From an uncultured Ruminococcus sp. (GTDB lineage: Bacteria > Bacillota > Clostridia > Oscillospirales > Ruminococcaceae): DNA of 5,580 bases. How positions within the stretch are numbered: the stretch's first letter is position 1; every line of letters begins with the position of its first letter. The DNA is taken from contig CAJTOG010000093.1 of the NCBI GenBank assembly GCA_910577575.1, positions 1 through 5,580 of the forward strand, in the 5' to 3' direction. The position numbers and the translations under genes are program-made. The notes under the pieces are model-generated. The model saw only the letters and a list, made by a program, of their open reading frames with translations. It searched no databases and had not been told where the DNA came from. Below are positions 1-5,411 of the stretch, piece by piece.

Positions 1-178
1 TAAAACTTGCAGGATGACCGGTCAGGTAGTTGGAAATCAGTCCGCCGTCCTCGGTTGTTTTGTTGAATGTTTCCGTAAGCAAGCCTGAAATACCATCAAA
101 CTGCGATTTGATGCCATCTTTGAACAGGTTTTCGCACCAACTTTGCAGGCTGTCTATCGCATCGCTGATAACACCCAT
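1..178 (-). CDS. VirB6/TrbL-like conjugal transfer membrane protein (CD1112-type), N-terminus only
   Basis: This is the first 59 codons of a gene that runs off the left edge of the window. It starts at ATG 178-176, behind a purine-rich Shine-Dalgarno stretch (GAAAGGACGGTGAG on the coding strand). The visible protein begins MGVISDAIDSLQSWCENLFK and continues to a SNYLTGHPASF stretch. It is an amphipathic N-terminus without a membrane segment yet. In Clostridia conjugative elements the gene directly after the Maff2 gene usually encodes the polytopic VirB6/TrbL-like channel protein, and family members open with a similar soluble segment before several membrane helices. The assignment therefore rests on gene order plus a modest N-terminal resemblance recalled from memory. 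Expected role: an inner-membrane component of the type IV secretion channel. The catalytic or membrane parts cannot be checked here. Confidence 0.68.
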   Translation of the reverse strand, partial: MGVISDAIDSLQSWCENLFKDGIKSQFDGISGLLTETFNKTTEDGGLISNYLTGHPASF

Positions 179-201
179 AATCTCACCGTCCTTTCTTTAA
201 G

Positions 202-233
202 CGGTTGCCCACACTCCACCCACCACGCAACCG
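202..233 (-). promoter_or_regulatory. G-rich intercistronic stem-loop after the Maff2 gene
   Basis: A perfect 7-bp inverted repeat (CGGTTGC at 202-208, GCAACCG at 227-233) encloses an 18-base loop. On the transcribed strand the loop reads GTGGTGGGTGGAGTGTGG. It sits in the 72-bp gap between the Maff2 stop codon and the VirB6/TrbL start, and ends about 23 bases before that start. No T-tract follows, so it is not a standard terminator. The loop has four runs of two or more G in the RNA, so a two-layer G-quadruplex is conceivable. Inferred role: mRNA processing or stability, or lowered expression of the downstream gene relative to Maff2. Confidence 0.4.
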
Positions 234-250
234 TCAGAAATCAGATGAGA

Positions 251-598
251 TTACACTGCACCCGTCATCATATTCTGAAGCACGGGAACGAGGACGATTG
301 CAAAGAGGATAAGTCCAAGTCCTGCCATGAGCTGCTTCATACCCTGAGATTTTGCACCGGGGTTGTCATTGCCGTAACCTTCCAAAAGATTGACAATGCC
401 CCAGACTCCGACACCGCCGCCAATCAGGCAGATTACGGATTTAAGTACGGTGCAGGCGGTTGAAATGAATGAGGTCGCCATCACGCCGAATGTTGTAGCA
501 AAAAGCGTTGCTTTCTTAGCAAACTTACTGCACTTTGTCAACCACTTGTGCTTAGGCTTGTAGACGGCTTCCACCGTCATTGTGTTTGAAATTTCCAT
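251..598 (-). CDS. Maff2-family small integral membrane protein with long N-terminal leader
   Basis: A 115-residue protein whose C-terminal two-thirds match the Maff2 family closely. It has a first membrane helix (about 51-70), the signature loop LLEGYGNDNPGAKSQGMKQL (71-90), and a second helix (about 91-108). Family members from Clostridia elements are commonly about 60-75 residues, so the first 48 residues here are extra. That extension has a lysine-rich part (14-29), a hydrophobic stretch (30-45) and small residues S46-T47-A48 before C49, which resembles a cleavable leader. The ATG at 598 is well supported because AAAGGAG lies at 607-613 at good spacing. The protein lies between VirD4 and VirB6/TrbL, where this family normally sits in type IV secretion operons. 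The exact function of Maff2 proteins is not established; a VirB2-like pilin role is an inference. An internal start at M40 is possible but has weaker support. Confidence 0.9.
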   Translation of the reverse strand: MEISNTMTVEAVYKPKHKWLTKCSKFAKKATLFATTFGVMATSFISTACTVLKSVICLIGGGVGVWGIVNLLEGYGNDNPGAKSQGMKQLMAGLGLILFAIVLVPVLQNMMTGAV

Positions 599-634
599 TT
601 TAATTTCTCCTTTTTTTATTTATTTACTGAAAAC

Positions 635-680
635 GAAATCAAGGAGCGAATTTAAAATTTTTCTCCGATATTCCGATTTC
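635..680 (-). other. weak bulged inverted repeat between VirD4 and Maff2 genes
   Basis: The 92-bp gap 599-690 contains GAAATC (635-640) paired with GATTTC (675-680), and inside these GGAG (643-646) paired with CTCC (663-666), around an AT-rich centre (AATTTAAAATTT). The arms are unevenly spaced, so the RNA hairpin would be bulged. It has no T-tract. It may be an mRNA processing element or chance. I found no convincing promoter in this gap; its other clear element is the strong ribosome binding site of the Maff2 gene. Confidence 0.2.
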
Positions 681-690
681 AGGTAAATTT

Positions 691-2595
691 TTATGTTTCA
701 ACCGTTTCATAAACATCAACTTCAGTTGTGTTTTTCAGTGTGAGATAGCGTTTTTCACGCTTTTCGACGAACTTTTTAATATCAAATTTCTGCTTTGGAT
801 TATCGTCCAGAAGCAGATGATAATGCTTGTGTTTCGTAATATCAAATTTGTCCGAGAAGAACGGTCGCACTCCACGGAGTTGCAAGATACATTTTCCGCC
901 GTCCATGACGGCTAATTCATCCTGACTTTTCAGTTCCTTGCCGAGTTTCTGGTAATTCAAACCGTAACTTTCCGACTGACCACGGGTATTTGAAGTATTG
1001 AAACTGTCGATAGTTTCCTTGCCAAGGCTTTCGGATATTTCTTTCAGTGTGGATTTTTCCTTGCCACCCAGAAACAGCATGGTATCGCAGTTTCCCTCAA
1101 TTGTATCGGCATTATCTTTGTAGATTGCTTTCAATTGTGACTTTGCCTGTAAGATGATACTTGCGGAAATTTCACGGCTTCTTATCGTTGCGATAAGCTT
1201 TTCAAACTGCGGTATTTCGCCAATATTACTAAACTCATCAAGCAGACAACGAACGTGATATTTCAGTTTACCTCCGTCAGAATTGTCCGCTTTTGTGCAG
1301 AGCAGATTGAAAAGTTGCGAATACATGATAGCAACAAGAAAATTGAATGTGGCATCTGTATCCGAGATAATGACGAAAAGTGCCGATAATTCGTCACCCA
1401 GCTTGTCAAGTCCGAGTTCATCATAACTTGTGATTTCAAGCACTTCATCAATTGCGAATGGTGCAAGACGTGTTGAACATGAGATGAGAATTGATTTTGC
1501 CGTTTTGCCTGCCGCCAGTTTGTAAGCGTGATACTGCTTGCAGGCAAACGCACCAATCCGCTTTTGTTCCTCATTCGGTTTGTTTTCTTTCATTTCCCGA
1601 AATTCATCACTAACTTCCATTTCAGGCGGAAAATCATTGTTTATCCAGCATTCCACAAACTCAAAAACCCTGTCCATAGCGTTTTTGAACTCCTCATCAT
1701 CTTCACGGCACTCAGAAGAATTTATCATATCAATCAGCGTTTCAAAGTTCTGTTCCGCTGGCGGATTTATTGTGAAAATCATGGCGATATAGGCTGTATA
1801 CAGCAGTTTTTCCGCTTTTACCCAAAAGTCGTCACCGCCGTTCTGATGGCTTGATTGTGTATTTTTAATCAGCACATCGACGAATTTTAAAATATCTTTT
1901 TCACGATTCTTTTTTGATATGTAGGCAAACGGATTGTAGTGCATACTTTTCGCAAAATCAATCGTGTTAAAAACTTTGATTCGGTATGGCTGATATTTGG
2001 TGTTTCCGTTTTCGTCCTTGTATGGACGACCTTTTTCCAGTATTTTTCCGCACTCAATCAGAACAGTGCCTTTCGGGTCTGTGACAATGTAGGAACTGTG
2101 CATCTGCATGAGATTTGGTTTGACAAAAAATCTTGTTTTACCGCTGCCTGAACCGCCGATTACCAGAATATTCTTATTTCTTGCGTACTTTGGCGAGGAC
2201 GGTTTCCCCATTGCCAAACCCTCCGTCTGCGTGAGAATGATGTTGTTATCCTTGTTCTTTAAGTCCATATACGGCGAAATATCGTCCGCTGTACCCCAAA
2301 CCGCAGAGCCGTATTCTGTGCCTTGCCGGAACTTCTTTTTGTTGGCAGAATTGATTTTCATGATGAACTTCATAGCAACACCGATTCCCACACCAATTGC
2401 CAAGTCAACCGGATGGAATGACGGCAAAATACGGGCAAACGCCGTTCCTAAATTCGTCAGGGCAGGAAGAATTTTTGCCGATATATCACTACCTTCCGCT
2501 GTTCTGAACGCAAAGGAAATGATGTCACCGGCATAACCAAAAATCACATAGACAAGATTATTCAGGACGAATTTTTTTATTTTTCTGCTATCCAT
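691..2595 (-). CDS. virD4: VirD4/TraG-type type IV coupling protein (CD1115-like)
   Basis: This is the membrane ATPase that links the relaxase-DNA complex to the secretion channel. Residue numbers below follow the 635-residue form read from the TTG at 2598. Two N-terminal hydrophobic segments (about 12-32 and 65-83) anchor the protein. A conserved stretch (YGSAVWGT, ILTQTEGLAMG) leads to the Walker A motif GGSGSGKT (148-155). VTDPKGT (172-178) follows, and the Walker B motif CLLDEFSNIG (451-460) carries D454 and E455. Further family blocks are KLIATIRSREISASIILQ (467-484), LFLGGKEKSTLKE (508-520) and the C-terminal GGKCILQLRGVRPFFSDKFDITKH (567-590, given here in part: ILQLRGVRPFF). The length is slightly above the roughly 600 residues usual for this family, partly because of an acidic insertion around 315-345. 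The chosen ATG at 2595 overlaps the PcfB stop codon by one base (TGATG). A TTG three bases upstream is also possible and sits nearer the Shine-Dalgarno AAAGGA. The symbol is at family level. Confidence 0.96.
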   Translation of the reverse strand: MDSRKIKKFVLNNLVYVIFGYAGDIISFAFRTAEGSDISAKILPALTNLGTAFARILPSFHPVDLAIGVGIGVAMKFIMKINSANKKKFRQGTEYGSAVWGTADDISPYMDLKNKDNNIILTQTEGLAMGKPSSPKYARNKNILVIGGSGSGKTRFFVKPNLMQMHSSYIVTDPKGTVLIECGKILEKGRPYKDENGNTKYQPYRIKVFNTIDFAKSMHYNPFAYISKKNREKDILKFVDVLIKNTQSSHQNGGDDFWVKAEKLLYTAYIAMIFTINPPAEQNFETLIDMINSSECREDDEEFKNAMDRVFEFVECWINNDFPPEMEVSDEFREMKENKPNEEQKRIGAFACKQYHAYKLAAGKTAKSILISCSTRLAPFAIDEVLEITSYDELGLDKLGDELSALFVIISDTDATFNFLVAIMYSQLFNLLCTKADNSDGGKLKYHVRCLLDEFSNIGEIPQFEKLIATIRSREISASIILQAKSQLKAIYKDNADTIEGNCDTMLFLGGKEKSTLKEISESLGKETIDSFNTSNTRGQSESYGLNYQKLGKELKSQDELAVMDGGKCILQLRGVRPFFSDKFDITKHKHYHLLLDDNPKQKFDIKKFVEKREKRYLTLKNTTEVDVYETVET

Positions 2596-3062
2596 CAATG
2601 TTGTATATCCTTTGATTTTTCACGGATTTTCGGCTGTTTTTTCGGTTCATGTGCAATCTGTTTCGCCATATCCTTAATCTGTTGTCTTGTGATTTCTGCA
2701 CGTGGTTTCAGCAATTCATTCTGCTTTTTGTCAGCAAATTCACCGAAAGCACGCTTGAAATCCTCCGTTTTGCCTGCCTGAAAAAATACATGAAAAGTAT
2801 CGGAGTTTTGCTCTTTTTTGACTGCAAAATCAATGTCATACTTTTTTGCAACGTCCAAAAAGTCCTCAACGCCCTTGATTTCCACGCTTTCAAGTTTTCC
2901 CGAACGTTCAGATAACTTTTTCATCGAAATTCTGCCTTTTTTCTGCGATTTGCCAGACAGAAAATCATTCATGACAAATTTCAGCACGTCAACCGTGAAA
3001 TCTTTGCTTTTTACCGATAAATCAACCGTTTTCCGCAGTCCTTTTTCAAAATCCGTACTCAT
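2595..3062 (-). CDS. pcfB: PcfB-family protein (DUF3801)
   Basis: A 155-residue soluble protein of the PcfB/DUF3801 family, recognised by the order of its blocks. A helical N-terminus (1-38) is followed by the basic SGKSQKKGRISMKKLSERSG segment (36-55), then ESVEIKGVEDFLDVAKKYDIDFAV (58-81, key residues E58, K63, F68, K73-Y75, D76), a short strand DTFHVFFQAGKTEDFKRAF (88-106), and a lysine-rich charged tail (112-155). In plasmid pCF10, PcfB is encoded directly before the VirD4 homologue PcfC and helps it recruit the relaxase complex; the same arrangement is seen here. The ATG at 3062 overlaps the upstream stop codon as ATGA, and there is little Shine-Dalgarno of its own, so translation is probably coupled to the upstream gene. 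It overlaps the VirD4 start by one base (or four if VirD4 uses TTG). The symbol is at family level; the precise role in this element is inferred. Confidence 0.9.
   Translation of the reverse strand: MSTDFEKGLRKTVDLSVKSKDFTVDVLKFVMNDFLSGKSQKKGRISMKKLSERSGKLESVEIKGVEDFLDVAKKYDIDFAVKKEQNSDTFHVFFQAGKTEDFKRAFGEFADKKQNELLKPRAEITRQQIKDMAKQIAHEPKKQPKIREKSKDIQH
2608..2613 (-). promoter_or_regulatory. ribosome binding site for the VirD4 gene, start ambiguous
   Basis: AAAGGA on the coding strand lies inside the end of the PcfB gene. It is 9 bases from a TTG at 2598 and 12 bases from the ATG at 2595. Spacing favours TTG, while codon preference and the TGATG coupling favour ATG. The two choices differ by one residue. 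Confidence 0.5.
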
Positions 3063-3304
3063 GTGGGAAACTCAAAAACCGCTTCAATATGTTCACGCAG
3101 CCAACGTGAAAAATCGTTCCTGACAGCATTGAACTTTTCTTCATCATTATACTCCGCAAGCATGATACCGTTTTCCGTATCGCCGTTCAGATGTGCCATA
3201 AAGCCGTATCCCGTGCCGTCATCGTACTCACCGCAGGTTACACAGGCAACTGCATTTGTATAATTGAATGCCGTACCGTCCTGCGAAATGATTGTCAGAG
3301 TCAT
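3059..3304 (-). CDS. small uncharacterised protein, first gene of the transfer operon
   Basis: An 81-residue protein with no membrane segment or signal. It opens with TLTIISQDGTAFNYTNAVAC, followed by a GYGFMAHLNGD strand-like stretch (32-42), IMLAEYNDEEKFNAVRNDF (47-65) and WLREHIEA (68-75). The layout suggests a few beta strands followed by one C-terminal helix. Openings like 'IISQDG' followed by 'xxAEYxxEEKxxA' recur, as I remember, in small unannotated ORFs of Firmicutes prophages and conjugative elements; the function is not known to me. The gene at 4388-4675 has the same design. The start is secure: AAAGGAG (3313-3319) lies 8 bases before ATG 3304. It follows the terminator at 3389-3427, so it is likely the first gene of the transcript that continues through PcfB, VirD4, Maff2 and VirB6/TrbL. 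It ends in an ATGA overlap with PcfB. Confidence 0.8.
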   Translation of the reverse strand: MTLTIISQDGTAFNYTNAVACVTCGEYDDGTGYGFMAHLNGDTENGIMLAEYNDEEKFNAVRNDFSRWLREHIEAVFEFPT

Positions 3305-3328
3305 ACGCTCATCTCCTTTCCTGATTCA

Positions 3329-3337
3329 AGTTTAGCA
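3329..3337 (-). promoter_or_regulatory. possible promoter -10 for the transfer operon
   Basis: On the coding strand TGCTAAACT reads as an extended -10 (TGN followed by TAAACT, four of six consensus bases), about 25 bases before the start at 3304. A TTGTGA further upstream is 21 bases away, too far for a good -35. A promoter is expected between the terminator and the first transfer gene, and this is the best candidate, but the match is weak. The rest of the 3305-3388 gap is AT-rich without other clear signals. Confidence 0.3.
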
Positions 3338-3388
3338 GAAATGGAAATACAAATCTCACAAGTTTTTTAAAGCGTTTTGAAGATGATG

Positions 3389-3427
3389 AAAGAAAAAACC
3401 GATTAGCGTGTGATTACACCAATCGGT
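3389..3427 (-). terminator. strong rho-independent terminator closing the accessory operon
   Basis: On the transcribed strand the hairpin is ACCGATTGGTGT, loop AATCAC, ACGCTAATCGGT (3427-3398). This is a 12-bp stem fully paired when two G-U wobbles are allowed. It is followed at once by TTTTTTCTTTC (3398-3388). The wobbles become A-C mismatches on the plus strand, so the structure is clearly oriented for minus-strand transcription. It begins 6 bases after the stop codon of the sigma-like gene and separates the accessory operon from the transfer operon. Confidence 0.92.
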
Positions 3428-3433
3428 CTTTTG

Positions 3434-3784
3434 TTATATGAATTTTTCAATCTCTTTTTCGCCGATATTCAGGTGATAACGCACACCCTGATACGTCATG
3501 AACATTTCTCTTGCAATCTGTGTTGTACTTTTCAATTCGATATATTTTTTTACAAGAATCTGATGACGCTCAACGTTATCAACCATCTGAATTTTTTCCA
3601 GTATCTCTTTTTTGATTTTCATGGATTCAGCCACTAAATCTTTCAGTTTATCGGTAAGCAATGCGATTTCGGAAACAAAAACATACTTGTCAAGCGTGCT
3701 GTCATGACTGTCAATCTGGATTTTGACACTTCTTATTTTTCGCTCGATTATGGAATACTGCTCCAAAAATTTTTTACCTGTCAA
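3434..3784 (-). CDS. small sigma-region-4-like/DUF1492-like helix-turn-helix protein, TTG start
   Basis: A 116-residue protein if read from TTG 3784-3782, beginning (M)TGKKFLEQYSIIERKI. This resembles the 'MTAKEYLxQxxxLDxxI' opening of DUF1492/ArpU-like phage and element regulators. The middle (about 35-70) is helical and probably coiled-coil. The C-terminus (about 73-112) has the layout of a sigma-70 region 4 helix-turn-helix: ERHQILVKKYIE, then TTQIAREMFMTYQGVRYHL as the two HTH helices. Expected role: DNA binding or transcription control within the element. The frame stays open for 39 more codons upstream to an ATG at 3901, but that part lies inside the preceding gene and lacks family resemblance. 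GGGAGG at 3794-3799, 9 bases before the TTG, decides the start. It overlaps the preceding gene by 11 bp and is the last gene before the terminator. Family assignment is from pattern, not a search. Confidence 0.75.
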   Translation of the reverse strand: MTGKKFLEQYSIIERKIRSVKIQIDSHDSTLDKYVFVSEIALLTDKLKDLVAESMKIKKEILEKIQMVDNVERHQILVKKYIELKSTTQIAREMFMTYQGVRYHLNIGEKEIEKFI

Positions 3785-4013
3785 AATAGTAAACCTCCCG
3801 CATTTTTTCCATAAGACACACACCGTCAACTCCCGATAAAAGCCTGAACCAGTCAGAGCGGAAGAACGTTTCCAGCTCTTCCTTTCGGCGGTAAACTGCA
3901 TCGCTGCGTGTGTGATGTTTCAGAGCAATGAGTGTGTATTTGTAACTTTCCGCAGCCGAAGCAATAATAGCGTGAGCGAGTGCCGTGTAGCCGTCATTAC
4001 GAAAAACTGACAT
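3774..4013 (-). CDS. small uncharacterised protein with FFRSxWF motif
   Basis: A 79-residue protein starting MSVFRNDGYTALAHAIIASA. It is mostly helical: a first helix about 8-33, a basic link (34-44), then EELETFFRSDWFRLLSGVDG (45-64) and LMEKMREV (67-74). There is no membrane segment. I recall small unannotated ORFs in Clostridia prophages and conjugative elements with the same pattern (FFRSxWFxxLxxVDGxxLxxxLRE), but no assigned function. The frame extends to a TTG at 4031, where the only Shine-Dalgarno is about 15 bases away. ATG 4013 has GGTGA at about 5 bases, so I chose it. It overlaps the upstream gene by 17 bp and the downstream HTH gene by 11 bp, and carries that gene's GGGAGG inside its own 3' end. 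Confidence 0.72.
   Translation of the reverse strand: MSVFRNDGYTALAHAIIASAAESYKYTLIALKHHTRSDAVYRRKEELETFFRSDWFRLLSGVDGVCLMEKMREVYYFDR
3794..3799 (-). promoter_or_regulatory. strong ribosome binding site that decides the TTG start at 3784
   Basis: GGGAGG on the coding strand, 9 bases before TTG 3784-3782, embedded in the last codons of the preceding gene. No ATG or GTG in the HTH frame lies at suitable spacing. It is the main reason for trimming that gene from 155 to 116 residues. Confidence 0.75.
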
Positions 4014-4377
4014 AGAAATCACCGTTTGCAAGCGAGATTTTCAATTCCTCCACGGCAACGGGATAGAAACTTTCCGTTGCGTATTCAAGCAGTTCAAGCA
4101 CTTCCGTTATGCCGTAAATTTCAAGATTTACGTTGAAAATATACTTGCGGTCGTCCTTGAAAATATCAAGCAAAATTGCAATTATTTCCGCAATATCGTA
4201 ATTGCAGAAGTTGCCGATATTCACGATTTCACCGTTTTTCATGAGTGCAAAAAGTGCATAGGGAAGCGTTCTTTTTTTCGTATCATCGCAGAAAACGCCC
4301 ATTGTCTTTCTGAAAAAGCAGTCCACATTTTTCAGGTCAATTGTCCTGCCGTACTGCGTAACAATCATCTTGTCCAT
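3997..4377 (-). CDS. small uncharacterised protein of the accessory operon
   Basis: A 126-residue protein that I do not recognise. It opens MDKMIVTQYGRTIDLKNVDC, has a strand-like YALFALMKNGEIVNIGNF (40-57), a helix DIAEIIAILLDIFKDD (61-76), then a second strand/helix unit YIFNVNLEIYGITEVLELLE (79-98), ending KISLANGDFYVSFS. The helix at 61-76 is only moderately hydrophobic and flanked by charged residues, so it is probably not a membrane segment. The first half loosely follows the strand-turn-strand-helix plan of the proteins at 3059-3304 and 4388-4675, which may mean distant relationship. The start at ATG 4377 is supported by GAGGA about 7 bases upstream, 10 bases after the previous stop. 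Its 3' end overlaps the next gene by 17 bp. Confidence 0.75.
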   Translation of the reverse strand: MDKMIVTQYGRTIDLKNVDCFFRKTMGVFCDDTKKRTLPYALFALMKNGEIVNIGNFCNYDIAEIIAILLDIFKDDRKYIFNVNLEIYGITEVLELLEYATESFYPVAVEELKISLANGDFYVSFS

Positions 4378-4387
4378 GATAGAATCC

Positions 4388-4675
4388 TCACTTTCTTTCC
4401 GTCATCTTGTAGTAGTTGCCTGCATCGGAAATCAGCCAGTTTTCCAGCTTATAACGTGCATAATCACGCTCTTCCTCAGTTGCGTACACGGCAAGAATAA
4501 ATGCATCACCATATACCGTCGTCGCAAGAATACCAAATTCCACAACATCGTAATCTGTTTCATCGTTCGGAATTTCGATGATTTCATCATTTTGGCAGTC
4601 CAGGAAAACAGACTGTATCATGACAATAAAATTGCTGTTTACCGTTACATTCTCGTAAGTTTTAATCAGTCGCAT
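4388..4675 (-). CDS. small uncharacterised protein, same design as the 3059-3304 product
   Basis: A 95-residue acidic, soluble-looking protein. Visible parts are a strand-rich N-terminus (MRLIKTYENVTVNSNFIVMI), an acidic linker with many D and E (26-46), then FGILATTVYGDAFILAVYAT (47-66) and a C-terminal helix EEERDYARYKLENWLISDAG (67-86). The run A-x-Y-x-x-EE-x-x-x-x-A-R ending in WL lines up with AEYNDEEKFNAVRNDFSRWL in the protein at 3059-3304, so the two are likely paralogues. The function is unknown. The ATG at 4675 has AGAGGTG 7 bases upstream. It overlaps the antirepressor gene's end by 10 bp, so translation may be coupled. Ten bases separate it from the next gene. Confidence 0.78.
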   Translation of the reverse strand: MRLIKTYENVTVNSNFIVMIQSVFLDCQNDEIIEIPNDETDYDVVEFGILATTVYGDAFILAVYATEEERDYARYKLENWLISDAGNYYKMTERK

Positions 4676-5409
4676 GATTCTTCACCTCTATTTCTGAGAA
4701 ACAAATTCACGAAATAAATTTGTCCCTTACCTGTCACACAGACGGTCTTGCTGATGGTCGTGCGACCGTCGGAGTACTGAATAACGCTCTCTTTGATTTC
4801 AAAAAGTCCGAGATGCATAGCCTTTTGTGTGGGCATATTGTAGTCGGTCCGGTGCAGTTTCATGAGGTAGCCGTGTTCACGCATATAGGCAAAAAGCCTG
4901 TTCTGACCAATGTTTTCCACGCCGTTCTGTTTCAGGATTTTTGCCAATTCTCCAATTAAAATTGACGTACTGCTTGCATTCACGGCGTTTGCAAAAAGAA
5001 CTTTCGGCTTATCCGTTGCAAGCCTGATGAGGAAGTCGGGGTCTGCAATTGCCTGTTCGATGGTCTGCTCCGTCATGTACGCCCCATGCTTACGGATTGC
5101 CGGCAGGATTTCAGAAGTCGCCCAATGCTTGAAAGCCTTTGCGGAGTGGAGTTTGCTACTGAGTATCAGGCTGTAAAGTCCTGACTCATTTATGATGATA
5201 ATTGGCTGTTTTCCGCCAGGGGTCATCATTTCGGTGACCCCTTTATCTTCATCATCGACGTGCTTGGCAACAGCATTTGCAAGAGATTTTCCATCACCAT
5301 AACCAAGAGCTTTGGCAACATCTTTACCAACAAACCAAGGTTCGCCGTTAATTTTGAGAGTTCTTACCTCACCAAAGTCCGGGTTGCTAAAAATTTTGAT
5401 TTCATTCAT
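4666..5409 (-). CDS. phage-type antirepressor: Bro-N plus KilAC (Ant) domains
   Basis: A 247-residue protein with two recognisable domains. Bro-N spans about 9-108: VRTLKINGEPWFVGKDVAKALGY (15-37; key W25-F26, G28-K29-D30, A32, L35-G36-Y37), a HVDDEDKGV turn (50-58), INESGLYSLILSSK (73-86) and FKHWATSEILPAIRKHGAY (93-111). KilAC spans about 128-238: KVLFANAVNASSTSILIGEL (136-155), GQNRLFAYMREHGYLMK (168-184), DYNMPTQKAMHLGLFEIKE (189-207) and TVCVTGKGQIYFVNLFL (222-238). Both domains are known from prophage antirepressors that inactivate a repressor or bind DNA; the length fits the two-domain type. Here it probably acts in switching the element's own expression, or in cross-talk with a resident prophage; both are inference, and no repressor gene is visible. 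The start at ATG 5409 is preceded by GGAGG (5417-5421) at 7 bases and lies 2 bases after the upstream stop. Confidence 0.92.
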   Translation of the reverse strand: MNEIKIFSNPDFGEVRTLKINGEPWFVGKDVAKALGYGDGKSLANAVAKHVDDEDKGVTEMMTPGGKQPIIIINESGLYSLILSSKLHSAKAFKHWATSEILPAIRKHGAYMTEQTIEQAIADPDFLIRLATDKPKVLFANAVNASSTSILIGELAKILKQNGVENIGQNRLFAYMREHGYLMKLHRTDYNMPTQKAMHLGLFEIKESVIQYSDGRTTISKTVCVTGKGQIYFVNLFLRNRGEESCD

Positions 5410-5411
5410 AA

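Noticed and set aside
143..463. Plus-strand open frame across the Maff2/VirB6 junction
   Set aside because: It runs antisense through two supported genes and the stem-loop gap, and its product resembles no known protein.
1263..1574. Minus-strand 103-codon frame inside the VirD4 gene
   Set aside because: It is an alternative frame of a strongly conserved coding region that contains the Walker B motif in the real frame.
2108..2536. Plus-strand open frame of 142 codons
   Set aside because: It is antisense to the well-conserved N-terminal half of the VirD4 gene, has no convincing ribosome binding site, and the product is a low-complexity shadow. The other plus-strand frames are rejected for the same reason.
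3305..3388. Possible transfer origin or regulator binding repeats in the gap before the transfer operon
   Set aside because: I saw no clear inverted or direct repeats apart from the terminator, and no relaxase gene is in the window to make a transfer origin likely.
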